NCBI GenBank assembly: GCA_023512835.1
Contig: CM042084.1
Location: 10,288,842-10,352,841 of the forward strand
Length of the DNA stretch: 64,000 nucleotides
Origin: Taxillus chinensis
Taxonomy: Eukaryota; Streptophyta; Magnoliopsida; Santalales; Loranthaceae
Direction: 5' to 3'
This document shows positions 11,665-24,054 of the stretch, piece by piece. Below the pieces are notes generated by a model, which saw only the letters and a program-made list of their open reading frames with translations, was not told the origin of the DNA and searched no databases. Position 1 is the stretch's first letter. Every line of letters starts with the position of its first letter. Made by a program: the position numbers and the translations under genes.

Positions 11665-11842
11665 TAATATACTTATGGGTTCGTAAAGGTGGGAATCGAG
11701 GGCTTCGATATAGATCGGCAATAATTACATTTGTGTAGGATCCGGGTTGGCAATTATTATATTTGGCAACAATTAGGAACACATTTCGATCTGGGTTGAC
11801 AATAATTACATTTAATATACTTATGGGTTTGCAAAAGTGAGA
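11665..11842 (+). repeat. Local direct repeat, spacing about 148 bp
   Basis: Two near-identical 30-bp blocks containing AATATACTTATGGGTT start at 11665 and 11813. Between them a short motif around GGCAATAATTACATTTG recurs. It looks like a decayed tandem duplication. Confidence 0.6.
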
Positions 11843-12600
11843 CCACAAAGCTTTCATGATATAAAGGCTATACGCTGTCATTGACAAAGTAATAAAAATC
11901 TAAAAATAAAAATAAAAATTTATTAAATAAATAGAAAAAATATACATTAACGCATATATATTAACCCACGAGGACCTAATCCAAATAATTCATCTATCAT
12001 GCAAAACTTACCCTAACAACTCTAGTAGCCGCATCGCACACAGCCACAGGTGACCCGACTCTCTCCCCTCCTCGCTAATGACGATGCCTCCTGCTACCAC
12101 GCAGTGCACAACTCGATGTTGAGTTCGGCTGTCGCTTGTTCGCTCCTTAGTTAGCGGTTCGGCTCTCTTTTCTCTAGACGCCTCTAGTGGTGACGTGGTG
12201 TTAATCCGATACACTATATACTTATAATAAACCTTAAATTTGGTCTCCATAAACTGGTAATTTACTACTTTGGCTCTTTTCTATTTTCAATTCCGTCATA
12301 ATTTGATTTTAAGTCATAATAATTTGATATTCTTGAAATTTAAATTTAAATTGTTGATTTTCTATTTAGAAATTTTTTTAAATACATAAAAAAATTTTAA
12401 AATTTAAATTTATAATAAATATTGAATACCCTAAATAAATTTTTAAAACCCGCCTGCTGATTGTTGATTTATTTTTTGAAAAAGTAAATCAATCATAAGG
12501 ATATTTGTGTGCTCGTGAAATAGCTTACATTAAGAATTTATCTTTTATTAATATTATATAAATATTATTTTAAATTTTCATGGAAAACATTATATGATAA
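11843..12600. other. Intergenic DNA
   Basis: AT-rich spacer. An open frame at 12008-12250 (minus strand) lies in a small GC-richer patch and has no recognisable domain. Confidence 0.4.
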
Positions 12601-12608
12601 GGCAATGG

Positions 12609-13154
12609 TAAGGGTGATATTAAGCCTATGAGTAGCAAAATTAACCTATTACTATACTCCACTCCCATCCAGCGGGGTGTCAAATTTTAAAATCGTACCT
12701 TACTCCATTTGTAAGTGGGGTAGGGTACTCCGTCTTCTAGCGGGATTGGTGAGGGAGGTTCCATTCATCCGTACCTCGCTACCGCTCCTTATTATTTTTG
12801 CCCATATAAATAATTTTGGCTCAAATCAAACTTTACACCATTTTTGATCCAAAAAATTAACAAATATCATTCAAAATATCAAAAATTATAAATAATAATT
12901 ATAAAATAATTAAATAATAACATTTGAAATATTTTAAAATTATAACTATAAATTATTAAAATTATGCGGGGTGGTGGTAAGGGTGGGGTGGGATAACCCG
13001 TTACCTATTACCGTTCATTGTCCTGGCCTGGATAGGGGATCAAGTTTTAAAACCTGTCCCCCACCCTTGCTTGGATGGGGTAATTCGCCCGCATAGCAAG
13101 AGCGAGCGAAAAATAAGCAGGGTAACGAATGTGGGTATCCATTGCCTACCCCTA
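12609..13154. mobile_element. hAT-type non-autonomous element (copy 1)
   Basis: The element begins TAAGGGTGAT and ends CTACCCCTA, so the ends are short inverted repeats of TAGGGGTR type. It is flanked by a perfect 8-bp duplication, GGCAATGG (12601-12608 and 13155-13162), as expected of hAT transposition. The two ends carry stretches with GGGGTG/CCCCGC character around an AT-rich core, and the order of blocks matches the copy at 48419-49197. There is no transposase. Confidence 0.8.
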
Positions 13155-13162
13155 GGCAATGG

Positions 13163-13760
13163 TATTGATATCCCATGAAATACCGTATTTCATCATATAT
13201 GAATACTATTGCCTTAGTAGTGTTCATTTGTTTCGTTATAGTTTAGAATATTGATAGTAACTAAAAGTTTTAATAAATTTATTTACATAGAGTAATATTG
13301 ACTATAAATACTCGAAATTTTTATTTTAACTACAAACTTTATTAAAATTTCAAATTTTAAAGTACCAACTAGCCAAATATAGATAAATTTAGTCAAAATT
13401 GGTTACAAAATTTTAATAAAATTTATAGGTAAGATAGAAATTTCGAATACAATCAATATCGCTATATTTAAATAAATTTATTAAATGTTTTAACTAATTC
13501 ACTACTGATGTCATTTATGAAACAAGAATGGCAGCCCCTAAGTGCAATAATCAACATGAAACTCCACATTGCATGAGCTTATTTATCATTTTTTAAAAAA
13601 ACATTTATTTTTAATTAGATTTTCATGGAACCATATAAAAACATAAAATGAAGGTAGATGGTAAAAAACATTATTAATTACTTTTAAAAAAATTACTATC
13701 GACATGATTAATAAAATTGATGAGTAAATTCTTCATTTGAAGCTGTATAATCGTAGTGAT
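13163..13760. other. Intergenic DNA
   Basis: Very AT-rich; no gene or repeat that I can define. Confidence 0.4.
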
Positions 13761-14070
13761 ATTGGTTAATTTGTAGCAGAGACATTGAAAGTGTCAATTC
13801 AGGGGTGTAGTAAGGGGTAGGATCAATGAGCCTCCTCTATGTGCTTTATTATAAAGGAAAATTTGTCATAGATGCCCAAATTTAAATTGGTTGGGTGATG
13901 GCCTTCCGCAGTACTCCACGTCGTAACAACATTATTGGTTTGTACCAATGACATTGACAATGTCAACTCAATGAGCTATCCCTCTATGCGCTTTCTTATA
14001 TAAAGGACAACTCCTCATAGATCCCCTAAATTCAACTTGGTTGGGTGGTGGCTTCCCCAATCGTCACCAA
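13761..14070 (+). repeat. Diverged tandem duplication, unit about 160-175 bp
   Basis: Blocks recur in the same order in both halves: ATTGGTT, GACATTGA(A/C)A(G/A)TGTCAA, CTCTATG(T/C)GCTTT, TATAAAGGA, and TTGGTTGGGTGRTGGC. The copies differ at many sites, so the duplication is old. Confidence 0.65.
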
Positions 14071-14846
14071 CTTCCTCGCCACTGTACCTGCGGCTGTTTT
14101 TGTTAATTGCAGTTATTTATTATTTGCTACATCCTGTCGTCCTGTTTCTATCATCATCATCATCATCATCTTCTTCTTCTTCTTCTTCTTCTTTCCTTTG
14201 CTTGATCTAATTTTTTTCCTTTCCCATATTTTTTTCCCTTTTATTAATAGAAAAATCCTTACTGACATATTTTGATTTAAAAATAAATTTAGATTTAATA
14301 TATTAGTTAAAAGTTGAATTGTCACACTAACTCATACTTTTACTGTAATTCATAAACCCTCTGAATTAATAGCTAGTGGCTTTTCTAATTTTCACCTTCT
14401 TTGTCTACCGATGACACTCATAGTCTACAATTTTGACTTCAATTCCACATTCAAAAAGCATGAATTATCAAAAAGTAGCTAATTTTCATTTCATTTTTAA
14501 TCAAAAAACGGGTCTAATAAAACATTTATGCAGTCTTTGGTCGGCACGATTGAAAAACATATTATATATTTTTTAAAATGTGTAGATTTTTCCCAAAAAA
14601 AGTATTTGGTACATTACAATCAAATCCAAGTTTAAATAAAACAGTCCTTAAATCAAAACTCAATTTTCGTGGGATTAAATTTATTTATTTATTTAAAAAA
14701 GTCTCTTCTTTCTCCACTTTATTACCTAAACTATCATATTTGTTTTTTAAAAAATTTTTGTGAGACATGATTTAATTTTTTAAAATATATTTTTTCTTTT
14801 ATCAAATATTTTTTTAATAAAATCTAAATTTCAATATAGTAAAAGA
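14071..14846. other. Intergenic DNA with an ATC/TTC microsatellite
   Basis: AT-rich spacer. A trinucleotide run (ATC then TTC) lies at about 14150-14192; the Met/Lys-rich open frame there is a repeat artefact. No gene. Confidence 0.5.
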
Positions 14847-15494
14847 GCAATGGTAGGTACAACTTGCGTTGCAAGATCGCCTTCGATTTATATGGAATAA
14901 GTCACATCAGCATTTTTTCTACGTTTTAGTGCGCTCCTAGATCATTGCTTGAGCCTCAATCTTGAGTAGACGTTGAGCGAGGTTCGGCAGGGGCTCGAGT
15001 TACTCCAACCTCAGGCTTGAGCGGTGTCTGCTGCAGACGTTGAGCCCTGCTCGAGCAGGCATCAATGCAAGCCTCAAACAGCATCGATCATCTCTCCTAT
15101 GACTAAATCTATGAGTTTATGGTTTCATTAATTATAATTTCCAATGAAAACTTTAAACGGCCATAATTTTGCTCACAGGTGGTCCGATTTGGGCAATTTT
15201 TTGATTTATAGGTATGGACAAGAGCTATAGGTCCCAAACCCTATAGGGGTTTGTCACTCTCGATTTAAAAAAAACATACTCTTTCGCCCCTAAATCTAGA
15301 TTTTATGTCATGTTCTATCTACTCCCTTTCAAGATGCACTGCTTGAGGTTCTTCCCTTCCTCCTTGCTCTCTTTCTTTCTATATCTCAAATGTGGTACAC
15401 TATGCATTAAGTTTTAAGTAATTTTACTAACATGACAATTAACACATCAGCCAAGAACGCATGAAAAATGCAACGCTAGTTGCAAATATCATTT
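14847..15494. mobile_element. MITE-like element with imperfect terminal inverted repeats
   Basis: The left arm (14847-14873, containing CAACTTGCGTTGCA) matches the reverse complement of the right arm (15469-15494, TGCAACGCTAGTTGCA) with a few mismatches. Just inside the arms both sides also carry CACATCAGC. The middle has a GC-richer patch (about 14940-15070) with repeated GTTGAGC and GCTCGAG. No TSD or coding capacity is clear. Confidence 0.5.
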
Positions 15495-16391
15495 TTCATA
15501 TTAAAAAGTTACGAAACCAAAATGCAAATATCAAACACATGTATCAAATGGTTCACTATCTTCCCCTTACAAACCTAAACACTACTATAGTTGATTAATT
15601 GTATGAGATAAGATAATATTACATGTTTATTGAGGTATAATAGTACTATATATGATTATTACTCTAGAGTATAAATAAGATAAATAATTTACAAATCATT
15701 TAACATACAATAAACTAGAAGTCTAGAATGAAAGTATATTTCATTCTTTAAAAAAAACATATATTATCATTCAATCTTAATAAATAACTATTTTTTATGT
15801 TTTTTAGAAAACTAAAATTTTACTGTGCAAAAAAAATATAAAAATATGGTTAAACTTTTTAATATAATTATGCTTATTATAATATGCAGTCCAACCCAAC
15901 GCTATTGAGTATGATATATTATAAAGCTTTCAATTCAAGCTGTCACATCTTAAATTTTAAATTATGCACGTTTTCACTCCTAAATAATTGAATATGTCAA
16001 CAGTGACAACAATAATATCAAGGATAGCGATTGGGGGGACAGGGGTAGCTGTCGCGGCTGAAAGGTATACAGATTTTGGCCAGTCTGGTTAATTTGTGGG
16101 AGTCCCAAAACCTGTTGGGACAGGCCAAATTAATGTTTAGGAGGTGTTCACTTTAGTTAAAATTCAGCACCACATGTGTCACGCCTGCCAGTTCCAGGTT
16201 ACAGGACGTAGAGCAGCCTATATTTCATAAACTCAATCCAGTTTCGGAGTGAAGTGATATCTAAACCCACCCTATTGGGACTGGGAGAGAAGATACCAGC
16301 TTTCAAAACCATCCATAAAGCACCCACGTCTTGTCTTACGTGAGAAACACTCTCGTCTTAACTTAGATTCTGTTTGGGTGAAAAAAGAGCC

Positions 16392-16395
<4 letters not shown>
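15495..16395. other. Intergenic DNA
   Basis: AT-rich up to about 16000, then more balanced at 16020-16380. I see no gene. Confidence 0.4.
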
Positions 16396-16451
<56 letters not shown>

Positions 16452-16452
16452 T
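16396..16452 (+). repeat. (TTA)n microsatellite
   Basis: About 18 uninterrupted TTA units. The poly-Asn open frame on the minus strand is produced by this repeat. Confidence 0.97.
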
Positions 16453-18499
16453 CCAACTTGCTTAAAAAATGATTGAAACTTTATAAACATCTCCACAAGT
16501 TAAAAGTAAAAGGGTAACATCGATCTCCACAATCTTGGCCCAACGATCAAGGTGATTGAAAACTTTAAAAAAACAAGATATCAATTTGTTGCTTACCGAA
16601 CTGATTTTTAATCCTTATTTACACACCAAGGGTCAACACTACATGCATGGCTGATATATAATTTTATCCTTTAAGTAAGTGAAACTCTATGGTCACGAAA
16701 AAAGAAAAAAAAAAAAAAAAAAACTCTATGGTCAAGTTCAACTTAAAAAGCAGGACTATAACGTACCTGTAGGGGCCAAATATGCTAAAGTTTTGCCTCT
16801 CTCTCTCTCTAATATATATACACATATATGTATTTATATTGCATGACTCGTGCCTTTAAGACCTGCATCACGAGGGGTGGGGCTGGTGTCTTTTTTGAAT
16901 AATTGCTTGGCTGGAATCACGTACCGCCAAGCGAGGTCGGTCGGTCCACACACCTGATGAAAGAAAATGACTTGAGCGGCCTCCAAAATGGGGGGGGGGC
17001 GTGTGTCGGGTGGGGGTGCGCAGGTCATTACTGATAATATTTGAAGGGTCTCCCCCAAATTAGGCTTGTTTGTCGGTGTGGTGTGGGGTGGCCTTCATAA
17101 TACTCGATCGTCAGTCACAATATTATCCTTGTTAATGCAAAGATCGAAGGAACCAATACGATGTTTAAATTTGGCTGTAGGTGGTTTTGATTTGATTTTA
17201 TGATTAACTGCTTGTTAATTAAAGGGTATTTTGTCCTGATTATGTTGACATCAAAACCTAATTTTAATTTATAAAAGGTCATGAGTGATGGGATGTATTT
17301 GGTGAAGCTAAGTAAAACTTTCCAAGTAAAACGTTCATTGAATCATGTAAAATTAAGCTTTGAGATTGAAACACGATTTTACAAAACTTAATTTTTTATT
17401 ACATTTTGATTTGGAAAAAAAAAAAAAAACACTTTTTATCAAAGTTTAATAAAAAATAAAAATTAACATGGAAGAAATATCGAAGTACTGCATTAATTAT
17501 TATGTGATAGTTTTATGTGATCAAATTATTATTTTAAATAATTATAATTACAGTATAAAATGTTGTCTTCAAACATATCCAATATTAATAATATAATATT
17601 TGGTATGACCGAGTTTAGCTTATTTGAATAAATTTTATTTATAAATTAAAAGTCAAATGAAATTATTGGTAAGTTTTAATTTATTTTGAATTTTAATTAT
17701 TGGTCCAGATAATGATATATTCTTAAAAGAAAATATTTTTAGATGTGCTAGAACCAAAGGTTGCTATAAAAACAAACAGAAGCATATCTGATAAACTATG
17801 GTTTTAAAATCATTATAAATTCTAAAAATAAATAATAAATGATTGGTAAATTAAACACAAAATTATTGTGGATGTTTTAAAAGACAAAATATCTTTACTT
17901 TTTAAATTATAAACATGCACTTATTTTTCTTTTAATTTTTAAATAAGGTCAATATTGGTATTTTATAAATTTTAAAGCAACTCTTAAAATGTTTTTGTTT
18001 TTTAACACAAAAAAGCATAAACTTTTTCATAAGTAATTTTTTAATTTACCAAATAGATTTTATTGTTTTTCTTATAAAATAAACAAAAGTAGTCTCTCAA
18101 AAACAATATCAAACTGAGCTATTATTTTATGAATTTCAAGTATTTTTTGTTTTCTATAAACATATACACAAAAAGTGTAGTATCAATGTAATGTGATTTT
18201 ACAATTATAGCAATGCATTACAATTGATCAGGAGAATTTGTACCACTTTTTTTAGGGTCACTTTGAGTGCATTTTCATACTCTTTTGCTTTATTTATTAC
18301 CCAATTAAGCTACATTGCCACATTTTCATGTCCTAACACTGAATAGAGGATTTCTTGAAATTTTTGTAGTATTTTTGTTATATTTTACAGTAAATCTAGA
18401 AATCATGGAAGAATCGACTAAGTTGGGTGAAATCCGAGGTGGCTGGATAAAGGTCGGATGAAGCTTTCTTTTTACCCAACCAAATCGGAATTAGCCAAA
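16453..18499. other. Intergenic DNA
   Basis: It includes a poly-A run at about 16704-16723, a CT run at about 16799-16810, and a small GC-richer patch at 16850-17100 with a G run. The remainder is AT-rich. No gene. Confidence 0.4.
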
Positions 18500-19762
18500 T
18501 TTTGGCGTTTGAATCGTCAATATAGCAGCTTATCTGTTTCTTTTTAGAGGGATGTCATTTGGACAAGAAAGAAACATCAAATCTTAAGTCAAAATGCAAT
18601 TTATGATAAAGTTCAAATTCAAATGAAATACTTTGACAAGAACCTTTTCAAATTCAAATAAGTGATAATGGTGCAGATTAAATCCCTTTCAAATTCAAAT
18701 TCAATAGAGGTGTTACAAGAGATTAAATGGTGGAATTTAGTTGGAGAAATAATAGAGAAATTCAAATTCAAAATTTAAATCCAAGCTTAAAAGACTATAA
18801 AAGGATGAGCTACTTTCACATGAAATATCAAATCAATTACATCTTATCATCTTCCATTCCATCATAATTTAGAGATGAGAAAGAGAGATTTGTAGAAGGT
18901 TTGAGTATCAACTTGATCTTGAAGGCATTCTATTTGGTAAAAGAAGATCAACCTTGGAACTCCTTGGTTGAAATAGACAAACTATTCTTTTTTGCATTCT
19001 TTTAAATCCATGTATTGTAATTCTTTTGTCTTCAAGCAAACTTTGGTAGCTTAAAAAAACCTTTGATTGGGGCTAGGATGAAGATTGATGTAATGAATTA
19101 AAATTAGAATGTTTTAGTTTAATCTTTTTTCACTTTATGAGTGTTTATTAAAAATCTTTAATTTAAAACATAAAGTGGATTTGGCCACTTCATTTTATCA
19201 TCATATGTATTTATGTGAAGAATTAAAAAATAACATATAATTAATGAAAAAAATCAAGATAATCAATTTAGAGATTACATAATTTGTGAAGCCAGTGTAA
19301 AACCTAGAATACCAAGTTAAGAGTAGGCATAGTGCTAGCTCTAAACTAAACAATCCAAAACTTAAAGGGTCACCCGCTCCCAATGCTAGGGTGTACACAA
19401 AATTATGACACTTGAAAAAAAGCTAATTCATACATTAGAAGTTGGATATTAAACATAATCACAAGAAAATAATTAGATTGAACTAAAACATAATCTTTGG
19501 AAAAATACACCAATCGAAATCTTAACTCAAATCTCCTTCATAAAATGGAATTTCTCTCTACTCTAAAAAGTATTTTGTGTCTCTCATATCTCTTAAAGTA
19601 ATTTGTTTAAATTTAGTTTTGTGTTTACATCATTTTAACCAAAATCACCTTTTAAGCTAGTTTAAAATTTTCAAATTCTCCCTCCTTCCCTTAGATTCAA
19701 CATCTAGACTTAAAATCCACTTTATTACTTGTCACAATTCACACTTGTAAATATTGTTTTTA
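18500..19762. other. Intergenic DNA, part possibly an old LTR
   Basis: Between about 18600 and 19090 there is a run of ATTCAAATTCAAAT motifs, a TATA-type ACTATAAAAGGATG box at about 18792, and then an untranslated-leader-like region. This resembles an LTR promoter and R region, but I found no second copy or coding region. The rest is AT-rich. Confidence 0.35.
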
Positions 19763-20164
19763 ACACTACAAGAATTAAGAGTTTTTAGGTCATAACATTT
19801 GGTCTTTGCCCGGATTTGCCCTAGGCAACAACTAAAAACTAAGTCGTTGTATAATAAGACTCACAACAATGACTTTTGGCTATTACCGAAGGTTTTTAAA
19901 TGCTTTTTACAAGTCGGTGTCCCTCATCCCATTCTTTTTAGAACCCTTACAAGATTTTGCACTTTAGATCCATACTTATCCATTTCCTAATAGGTCATCT
20001 ATCCTAATTCTATGATGGGTTAAACACACTTAACTATAGAGTTCTTACTACTTTGTCATTTTTCATGCTTTCAAATGTATTATGTTATATGTTTGAATAT
20101 TAATACTTAAACACTATAATTAGCTTTATCATGCCTTAAAACTAATAACCATAGATACTAGATT
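19763..20164. mobile_element. Possible CACTA-type terminus
   Basis: CACTACAAGAATTAAGAG starts at 19763 and resembles the CACTACAAGAAA ends of plant CACTA transposons. I did not find the opposite end (TTCTTGTAGTG) or a transposase, so this may be chance or a fragment. Confidence 0.3.
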
Positions 20165-20350
20165 ATGACTTCTCATGCCCGCACTCGAAAAAGTCAAAAG
20201 ATTAATAATTATCACCTAAAAAGGACTATATAATGAATGTTGTCCAAACCTGTCCACACAACTATACAACAAGGGTATATAAGTGATAACTCACAATGTA
20301 ACTACAAACAAATGTCAAAATCTCACAATATATAAAGTCATATACTATCC
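20165..20350 (-). mobile_element. Decayed gypsy LTR fragment
   Basis: TCTCATGCCCGCACTCGAAA and the bases after it match, with many changes, the reversed 3' end of the gypsy LTRs (compare 42046-42200, which has TTGCCCGCACCCGAAAAGTC). Only the end of the LTR is recognisable. Confidence 0.5.
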
Positions 20351-20860
20351 TAGGTCACAATTCCAAATATAACTTGGATCCCAAGCTACCTTTTACATGG
20401 CTATTGCAAGCTACCTTCCTTAATTAGCATGTTACCCTAGTTAACAAGGTAGATAATGCTTAACTTAAATTCCATAAATAAACTATTCCATAACTCCCAT
20501 GACAAGATGTGAAAATGTTTCAAACCACGGGAGACAAGGTTCAAAAAGCTATGTGATAGGGATAACTACCACGATGTCATTTCCTGCATGCTTTAGAAAG
20601 AACCTTAACCTTAAAATACTCCATGATGACACAACATTACTTCGAGATATCAAGTGTTGTGTTGAGATCATTACAAAGAGATAGACTTACTTTAGTTCGA
20701 GATATTGAATAACATTACATACAAAAGTATTTAATCATGCTCGATACGAGCATAGAGGCTTTGGTTTGAGATGTGTTACTTTGAGATATCGAACTCTCTT
20801 CATGATGAAACTTTCATATTGAAATAACTAAACCTTTGTCAATTTAAGACCGACTAAGTT
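20351..20860. other. Intergenic DNA
   Basis: No gene seen. Several CGAGATATC-like motifs recur at about 20640-20800, suggesting a diverged repeat. Confidence 0.35.
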
Positions 20861-21880
20861 TGTTGGATCAAACTTAGAATTTAGATGATGCAGATCAAAC
20901 CCTATGTAATTTGATTTAAGATATTTCATGTTTATTCTAAGTACGTACAGAAGATAAAACTTTAATCCGGACCTGCTCTTGTAAGGACAAAGCTAAGGAC
21001 AGGATACATAATCCTAATTCGGATCATCGTGAGTGTCATCATTCACTTGGTACATAACCAAGTTATCATCCGAGTAAGGATCCTTCGTGCGGAGTAATCA
21101 CTTGACAAAACGACCAAGGAACCCGTCTAACTTTTGAAGATCAGATGACTTGAAGGTGTCGGGTCAAAGATCATCAAAGCAAGAGGCTCGAAGCACCACG
21201 GAAGGTACACAAGGTTGCAACTCATAGATCCATAGGATCGAAGATTCAAAGACCGCAAGTGTAGAGCAAGATCTTGGAGACTCGAGGACTTGTAGGCTCG
21301 AAGACCCGTCAGGTATCGAGTAGCGGGATTGCAGTGTCGAAGTTCGCAGGGGTCGAAGATTAGCCAAGGAAGAATATGGTCAGAATCGACGTGAAACCGA
21401 AGACTCGTAGAAATTCAAAGGCTCGTAGAGTGAGACGTCGGTTGAGCATTGGTTCTAACCTAGCTTCAAAGCCAGGAGAGCAGAAGAATTGGAAGATCAA
21501 TCTCAAGGTTCGAAGACTTAAACTCGAAGATTCGTAGGTAAAGGATCGAGCAAAGCTACAGGGCACATACATCTACAAGGTGGCTAGTTGGAGAAAAATG
21601 CACCGAAGGCCGCGTTTAAGTAAGTTATTACTTGGTCGACACTCCTGAGTATGCGAAGGCTTGGAAAACACATGGATGTCATTCGAAGCTAGCAAAACGT
21701 GTTTCAACGGCAAAGATCAAAAGGTGAAACATGTTTAACCCTAGCAGAAGGGTTTTCTATTGCGGACGGCCTATAAAAGAAAGGAGTATGCCTTACTTAG
21801 AACATCGTCAGAATATTGCATAATACAAGAAATGTATCTGAAGCGATGTAAGGGTAAACACAAAGTAGTTTGTTTAGCAT

Positions 21881-21961
<81 letters not shown>

Positions 21962-22304
21962 AAGATAACAATGAGTTCATCTATTTTTTTCTCATACATT
22001 CGACGAACAGTGTGTAAGTTGGGCAAAGGAGTGGTTGAAGATTAAGCAGTGCAAACAGTTGAATGCGCAGGAGCAATTTACGCTAGACAGTTTTTCACAG
22101 TGAGTGAGTATTAAAGTAATACTATTTTGTATTTGCATTTATAAAGGAGAGAGAGTTAATCCTATTGTAACAAGGGCTAGACCCTACTGTACTAAAAGTA
22201 TATAGTGGATTAGACTCGGTGTAGGTTCACCCTCACCATTGTGGAGTAAATTACATTGATTGAATCACGTAATCTGTGTGCTTCTGTCCTTTTCTTCTCA
22301 TACA
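20861..22304 (+). mobile_element. Isolated LTR, family B (copy 2)
   Basis: The LTR begins TGTTGGATCAAACTTAG and ends near CTTCTCATACA. It contains a TATA-type CCTATAAAAG box at 21769-21778, a GA microsatellite just downstream, and a 3' part (AATACTATTTTG, then CCCTCACCATTGTGGAG) shared with the fragments at 2861-3628 and, reversed, 63285-63610. No primer-binding site or coding region follows, so it looks like a solo or truncated LTR. The flanks AAGTT and TACAT/TGTTG do not form a TSD. Membership in Ty1/copia is inferred from LTR style only. Confidence 0.6.
21885..21960 (+). repeat. (GA)n microsatellite in LTR family B
   Basis: About 38 uninterrupted GA units, placed just downstream of the LTR TATA box like the GA run in copy 1. 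Confidence 0.97.
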
Positions 22305-22492
22305 TACATGTTGTAAACTGATATTGCATGAGACACTAATATACCATCCAAAACACCAACTACCTCTATAGAATACCTCTGGATATCATACTACTCTAAA
22401 ACTAAAAGGAAATAGTTTTAAATATACAGATTCACCCCCTTCTCTATATACAAACCCGTATACCTAAAAGATCTAGCTTGGAACATGGGAAT

Positions 22493-22495
<3 letters not shown>

Positions 22496-22534
<39 letters not shown>
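22496..22534 (+). repeat. (TA)n microsatellite
   Basis: About 19 TA units without interruption. Confidence 0.95.
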
Positions 22535-22537
<3 letters not shown>

Positions 22538-23010
22538 AAATAGGGTTTATGCCCACAACAAGGTTTAAAATAATCTCAAATAGTCAAATATCAATATACA
22601 TTATCAAAACACGACTTAATTGGAATAAACATCCCACAAAACTCACCTAGATGTGGTTCTTATCCAAAACTCACCCAAAATCCTTAATTCCCGAATACCT
22701 TCCTAATTAATTATTTTACCCAAGATTATTGAACAAATACTCGGTAGACATCACTCTAAATATCATGATATTCTCAATTTCTTTACACAACCTACATTTC
22801 CAAAATTCTAAATTGCTAGGGTTCCTCGTTATTACCTGGTTCTCTCAATCTATACATTTATAATCCATTTTAATGGGTAGAGAGTTGGATCCACCTACCT
22901 AGAAACAATTTTGGAAACCGGGCTAGTTGAATTGTTGAGATCTTCTTCATATTACTTGTCGTCATTGCCAATAATGCTTTGTGACACGACATGCTATCTG
23001 CTAATGTTAT

Positions 23011-23012
<2 letters not shown>

Positions 23013-23060
<48 letters not shown>
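23013..23060 (+). repeat. (TA)n microsatellite
   Basis: About 24 AT units. The open frames through it on both strands with poly-Ile-Tyr are artefacts. Confidence 0.95.
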
Positions 23061-23063
<3 letters not shown>

Positions 23064-23582
23064 TAAGAGTTCTGAAGGTCAAACAATCAAACTCGAGAAC
23101 CCTAACAATAGACTTAAGAATCTTACTCAATCCAAGATATACTAGATGCCCGACCACGAGTGAACCATCCGATAAACAAGGCCTCCGCAAATTGACTCAC
23201 AACACTTACTTAACTCACGAAGCCCTCACATCCTTAAGTAATCCAAAAGTTTAAGAGGGAGTCCTAACGCATACTCAAAAACTCGAAACGCATATAGGAC
23301 TCCAAAGATCGGATGGGACTCTAAAGAGCGAATGCGACTTTGAAAATTAGATGGAACTCGAAGAGCATATAAGATTCTAAAAATCAGATGGGACTCTAAA
23401 GATCGGATACCCTTCGATCATCGGATAACATTCGATGAGTAGACAGGTCCCCGTTACTCCAAACACTATCATTCCGAAAACTACGAGAACCTTCTATCAA
23501 ATATTCACCTCAATCCGACCAAACTGTAGGTATACTCCAATGTTAATCATAGTAAAATAATAACTATCTCCAAGGCTAGCCC

Positions 23583-23686
23583 CGTGGATTCCATAAATCC
23601 CACATTAGACCGAGGGGAGAATGAAACGTGTGGGCAATGACCCAAAGTGAAACAATATTGGGCTATGGGTGGCTTGGACTGTTATA
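23583..23686 (+). mobile_element. 5' LTR of a TRIM element (degraded)
   Basis: The sequence runs GTGGATTCCATAAATCCCAC to GGCTTGGACTGTTATA. It matches the 3' copy at 32557-32749 in its first and last parts but lacks the middle. TRIM LTRs in plants commonly carry a TCCCACATCG motif near the start and end TTGGACTGTTACA, as here. The first few bases are not recognisable, so the left edge is approximate. Confidence 0.65.
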
Positions 23687-23688
23687 AA

Positions 23689-23700
23689 TGGTATCAAAGC
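23689..23700 (+). promoter_or_regulatory. Primer-binding site of the TRIM
   Basis: TGGTATCAAAGC follows the 5' LTR by two bases. It matches, with one change, the TGGTATCAGAGC site complementary to the 3' end of initiator methionine tRNA that primes reverse transcription in many plant elements. Confidence 0.75.
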
Positions 23701-24054
23701 GGAATAATATTGGGTTAAGGTCTCTTGGATCATTCTGGATGGTATTAGAGTTAGGGACCCAAGTCGGTGTGCCTGTAAAGACCCGTACCAGTGTGAGGTT
23801 GAACAGTCCCGAGGTGGGGAGGATGTCGAGATCTTTACCTTGCGTTGAGGTACTTAACTTTGTTGTTTTTGTTTATTATGCTTATGGTTGTTGGTTGCGT
23901 GTGATTTGATGCGTTGTTGGTTATTTTTGTTCATGGGTGTTATTTTGTTTATCATGCTAGTTACAGCTAGGCTGTGCATTATTTTAGCCTAGGATATTAT
24001 TTCATAGAGGATAACTTGTCTTTTCGGGGACGAAAAGTCCTAAGGTGGGGAAGA

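Larger units (their letters stand above)
22305..23582. other. Intergenic DNA
   Basis: It holds two TA microsatellites (annotated separately). At about 23280-23430 there is a degenerate tandem repeat of units like CGGATGGGACTCTAAAGA with gaps. I see no gene. Confidence 0.45.
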
